64,000 bases of DNA, from contig NC_091099.1 in the NCBI RefSeq assembly GCF_024713975.1, positions 14,241,501 to 14,305,500 of the forward strand. Direction: 5' to 3'. This DNA comes from Paralichthys olivaceus (lineage: Eukaryota; Chordata; Actinopteri; Pleuronectiformes; Paralichthyidae). Numbering within the stretch: the first letter of the stretch is position 1; each line of letters starts with the position of its first letter. Below, piece by piece: positions 61,101 through 64,000 of this stretch. The translations under genes were made by a program, and so were the position numbers. The notes below the pieces were generated by a model. That model saw only the letters and a program-made list of their open reading frames with translations, did not search any database and was not told where the DNA came from.

Positions 61101-63399
61101 ATTTCAGTCTGGCTCATTGTGTATTATATGTCAGTGTGACTTTTGTTTGAAGGGATTATACCAGACTATTACATGCTTTGGTTTTCAACTACCTCTGGAA
61201 AGGAGTGGCTGTTTGTTCTATTCTATGTGTCAGGCTCTGTGAGCAGTTTTCACTCACTTTTTTGGTCTTTTAACTTTTCTTCTTTTAATTACAACAGAAG
61301 TTTGACTGTACCTGAAGTCAAGAGTGTGTTATGATATAAATAAAAATAGGAGTTTCTGTATTTGTAATTTGGTATCATTTGAATGAGTAGCAGCTGTGAT
61401 TGCTTTTGTGCAGCTGAGCCACACGTGAGGTTCAGTGGTTTGACCTGAGTTTCTGAGTGGACACGTCGAGGGCGCGGATCGCTTCATGTGTCTCCAGACT
61501 ACAGAACCGCATTTCCTTGATGACATGTTGTCGAGGGATGTGATGGCGGGAAGTTGAACTTTACCCAAAAATAGTGCAAATGTCTACCTTACCTCCCAAA
61601 CACTGTGAATAAAGTGTTGTCATATTTGGCTGGAATGCCCAGTGTGCCACAACATTGTCACCAAAACAACTGACAGTGCTGTTTACTTATGTGCTGCCTG
61701 TAATAGACCACCCACTTAAAAACACCTGCAGGGTTTCTCAGGTGCATTTGTCAAATACTTTTCACAAATATTGTTTCCCATGGCAGTGAACCACTGCGCA
61801 AATTTGTTTTTATAACAAGGATATTTAAAAGAAATAGTGATATTGTATAAAGAATTAATCTGGGGCGGCTGTGGCTCAGGGTGTAGAGCGGGTTGTCGAT
61901 CTCATTCTTCCCTATTCAGCATGCCAAAGTGTCCTTGGGCAAGATACTGAACCAAATTGCTGGATGGCCGTGCTGAAAAGTGCTTGAGGTGGTCATCAAG
62001 ACTAGGAAAGCACTATATATAAATACAGAATGTTTTTTCTCTTACATGCTCCCTACAACTATACTGAATGGGTCTCATGCAAAAATATATGCAACTTGTT
62101 AAATAATACCAGGAAAAACTATATAAATAGAATTACATATTTATGCATGGAGTCTAATAGATTTACTAGTAGCTCTCTTCATGTTTCATTTTATCCCATT
62201 TTTCTGGATCGTGTTGTCCTTTTGTGTGTTGTGCGTGTTGTATGTGCCTTTCCTCCCAGTTCATAACATCTTATCCTGCAGGGATCCAATTTCTCAGTAT
62301 ATGTTGTAGCATTTTACTTTGCAGTTTCCAAAACACAGATTAAAATCACACTCACTTGCATATTTTTTGGGAAATATCAGAGAGAGGAACAATTTAGATT
62401 TTTCGACTGTAACGGTACATGCCACTTTATTTTGTTTGCTCCACAGGGTCTTGATTTAGTTCTCTTTTTCTCAACAGATGCATGTGGTCCACTTCAATTC
62501 AGACAAGTACCCCAACATGTCTATGGCTGTGGACAAATCTGACGGCCTGGCGGTGCTGGGTGTCCTGATCGAGGTGAGACGTTGCTGACTCAGTGATCTG
62601 TGAATAATGTGTGGGGCAGAACCTTCTAACCATGTTTCCTGTGCAGGTTGGTGAGTTCAATCCTGCCTTTGACCAGTTCCTGAAGTTCATCAATGGGATT
62701 AAATACAGAGGTGAGTCTACACTGATGTTTTCTTTAGCAATGTCTTCTGCAGTTTAGCCACATTAATTAGTAAAGTATTGGTTATGAGCATAAAATATGA
62801 AACACTGTCATCACCAGTATTCATCGTTTATATTAAAATCATTGAAAACGTAGTCTACACAACTAATTCATATGTCCATTATGGATTTTACTCTGACATA
62901 AGTTGTTGTCGAGTGATCATAAAATACTAATATCATTTATTTCACTTGCAGATCAGAGAGTGCAGGTTCCCGGCTTCAACGTCAGAGCGCTTCTGCCTGC
63001 ACGTTTGGACGAGTATTATCGCTATGATGGGTCACTGACAACTCCTCCATGTTATCCTAGCGTGCTGTGGACACTGTTCAGAAACCACGTGACAATATCT
63101 CGCAAACAGGTGCTGCATCAGTTCACTTCTTAAGCACACGCGATACTAGGATAGAAAAGAGACACAGGCTGAATTCTTATTTCAGACATCTTAATGTAGT
63201 CAGAGCTTTATATTTAAACTTAACTGGAAAAAAAATCTCTTTATGTGCTTTTGTTTTGTTGTGTCTTCCCAGTTTCTGGCCCTGGCAACGGCGCTCTACT
63301 CCTCCCATGCCCAGGAGTCAGCCCCTGTGCCCCTGAACGGCAACTACAGGAAACCACAGCACGCGGACAGCCGAGTCGTCCTGGTATCATTTAAACAGG
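55191..63399 (+). CDS. ca12: Carbonic anhydrase 12-like, 3' end outside the window
   Basis: An extracellular membrane-anchored alpha carbonic anhydrase (CO2 + H2O to bicarbonate + H+). Exons: 55191-55254, 55569-55589, 58588-58767, 60087-60229, 62478-62573, 62647-62710, 62952-63109 and 63273-63399, in frame for 284 residues plus one base into a donor. Residues 1-21 form a signal peptide. Zinc ligands are His112, His114 (LHFHWG) and His138 (MHVVHF). The proton shuttle is His87 (NNGHS), and the Thr199 equivalent is Thr219 in SLTTPPC. A Cys43-Cys223 disulfide is expected, and Asn149 (NMS) is a glycosylation sequon. [25 protein letters not shown] and VPGFN favour CA12 over CA14. The membrane helix and cytoplasmic tail are encoded beyond 64000. 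Confidence 0.93.
55569..55589 (+). CDS. ca12: ca12 micro-exon of 21 nt
   Basis: Between TTGTTTCAG and G|GTAAGT there are 21 nt that complete the Ala codon and encode AKWTYS plus one base of the next Gly. KWTY is the conserved start of the mature CA12/CA14 domain, so the exon is real. It is phase 1 at both ends, so skipping would remove seven residues without a frameshift. Confidence 0.85.
55738..55944 (-). mobile_element. tRNA-derived SINE, minus orientation, ca12 intron 2
   Basis: Read on the minus strand, the element starts GGGCAGCTGTAGCTTAGGAG, an A-box region, and has the B-box GGTTTGATTCCC (55879-55890), then GAGTGTCCTTGGGCAAGATG. The last block also appears as AAGTGTCCTTGGGCAAGATA in the SINE at 61862-62027. 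The head is close to an intact tRNA-like promoter. The 3' end is not precisely defined. Confidence 0.8.
57298..57309. repeat. Poly-G run
   Basis: Twelve G residues in ca12 intron 2. The rest of that 3-kb intron, apart from the SINE, shows nothing recognisable. Confidence 0.85.
59489..59520 (+). mobile_element. (TCAA)n-headed repeat fragment
   Basis: CAATCAATCAATCAAATTTTATTTG shares its head with the copies at 51488 and 60320, all in the same orientation. It is a short fragment in ca12 intron 3. Confidence 0.55.
60320..60361 (+). mobile_element. (TCAA)n-headed repeat fragment
   Basis: GTCAATCAATCAAACTTTAT followed by TTGGGCAGTTC is a third copy of the (TCAA)n head, in ca12 intron 4. It is directly oriented relative to the other two. 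Confidence 0.55.
61862..62027 (+). mobile_element. tRNA-derived SINE, plus orientation, ca12 intron 4
   Basis: The element starts GGGGCGGCTGTGGCTCAGGG, a typical fish tRNA-derived SINE head with an A-box. It has a decayed B-box region near GGTTGTCGATCTC, then AAGTGTCCTTGGGCAAGATA, and ends in the tail AAAGCACTATATATAAATAC. It is shorter than the full-length copies I recall, so it is probably internally deleted. Confidence 0.8.
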
Positions 63400-64000
63400 G
63401 TAAGTATGGCCTTTAAAAACGGGCTTGCGTTATTGTTGAAGCATGAGTGCAAAGGTCACATACACAGTATAGCCACTGTGCTGCTTTAAAAAATGGATAA
63501 AATACATTTTTGATGACATGCGGGAATCGTTTTTCTTTTACGAAACGCAGGGCTGTCATGTGGGCTGCGGCTTGTACATGTACGATAGCACCTGCTTGTG
63601 GTTGAGCCTCAATGTTGATGCCAAACTCAATTATGCTTCAAGATGATTGACTCTGGTGAGCCTGTTGCAAAGTAGGCCATCTTTTAAAACAGAACAGATT
63701 AACTGTCCTCTGACATACTCAGAATGTCTGCAGCCCTTAAATTTGTCTTTAAAGCCTCACTTTCATGTGGTCGCCTGGTTCAGCACACTGTATGGTATTT
63801 AGGTCCATAGAGTGCAATGCTAATGTGCATGTTTTCTTCATTCCTAAGCTTCCCTCTCTGAGCTACTTCTTTTCTAATGGCACATGTTTTTTTGACACAG
63901 AAGTGTTGAATCCCTTGCTTCATGAACGGCATTTAGCAGGCTTGTGCTTTTAGTGTATCACTACAGGCTGTGCTGTTGCATGCTGGGCGTCAAGACCCAA
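63400..64000 (+). other. Start of ca12 intron 8, cut by the window edge
   Basis: The sequence after the donor G|GTAAGT shows no further exon. The short open frames here have no membrane-helix or basic-tail pattern expected of the missing ca12 exons. Confidence 0.6.

Noticed and set aside
61862-61935. Possible true tRNA gene
   Set aside because: The A-box-like head is good, but the B-box is decayed and the downstream tail matches SINE sequence, so it is a retroposon.
55191-63399. Naming the carbonic anhydrase ca14
   Set aside because: [25 protein letters not shown] and VPGFN fit CA12 better, and usp3 and fbxl22 are CA12 neighbours. A ca14-like history is not fully excluded because ciart is near CA14 in mammals.
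1-64000. CRISPR array, prokaryotic operon, integrated virus or other defence-type system
   Set aside because: No direct-repeat/spacer array, no long intronless gene cluster and no viral or transposase protein remnant was seen. The window is ordinary vertebrate nuclear DNA.

Overview
The window is nuclear DNA of a ray-finned fish, most likely an acanthomorph (percomorph-type) teleost. The evidence is compact multi-exon genes with GT-AG introns, CA/TG and TCTA microsatellites, tRNA-derived SINE copies, (TCAA)n-headed repeat tails and an interspersed-repeat family of the kind common in spiny-rayed fishes. Nothing in it looks bacterial or viral. Coding exons were assembled by eye from conserved protein blocks, splice signals and reading phase. 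All five gene models close in frame across every junction.

Layout from left to right: (1) 1-4.5 kb, no gene seen. (2) 4.5-13.5 kb, minus strand: ciart (CHRONO), a circadian transcriptional repressor, with five coding exons, a 5' UTR exon in a CpG-rich promoter and a likely long 3' UTR. (3) 13.6-32.3 kb, a gene-poor interval with microsatellites, degraded interspersed repeats and a few stretches that look like conserved noncoding DNA. (4) 32.9-36.8 kb, minus: fbxl22, a two-exon F-box protein. (5) 39.3-47.04 kb, minus: usp3, a 15-exon histone H2A/H2B deubiquitinase with a ZnF-UBP domain; it has a GC-AG intron and a C-terminal tail about 90 residues longer than the human protein. (6) 49.98-53.16 kb, minus: a six-exon single-pass membrane protein with two Kunitz domains, the first lacking one conserved disulfide pair. 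(7) 55.19 kb to the right edge, plus: ca12, a membrane-type alpha carbonic anhydrase; eight exons are present, and the membrane and cytoplasmic exons lie beyond the window.

fbxl22, usp3 and ca12 keep the relative order and orientation recalled for human 15q22 (CA12 head-to-head with USP3, then FBXL22). ciart is in this block, whereas human CIART is recalled next to CA14 on 1q21, the paralogous region. The Kunitz gene lies between usp3 and ca12. The genes are independent transcription units with different jobs (clock repression, sarcomeric ubiquitin ligase, chromatin deubiquitination, protease inhibition, extracellular CO2/bicarbonate conversion). No operon-like or joint pathway is implied. 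The most noteworthy points are the coordinated loss of a Kunitz disulfide, the usp3 tail and GC donor, and ciart's position beside a CA12-type gene.
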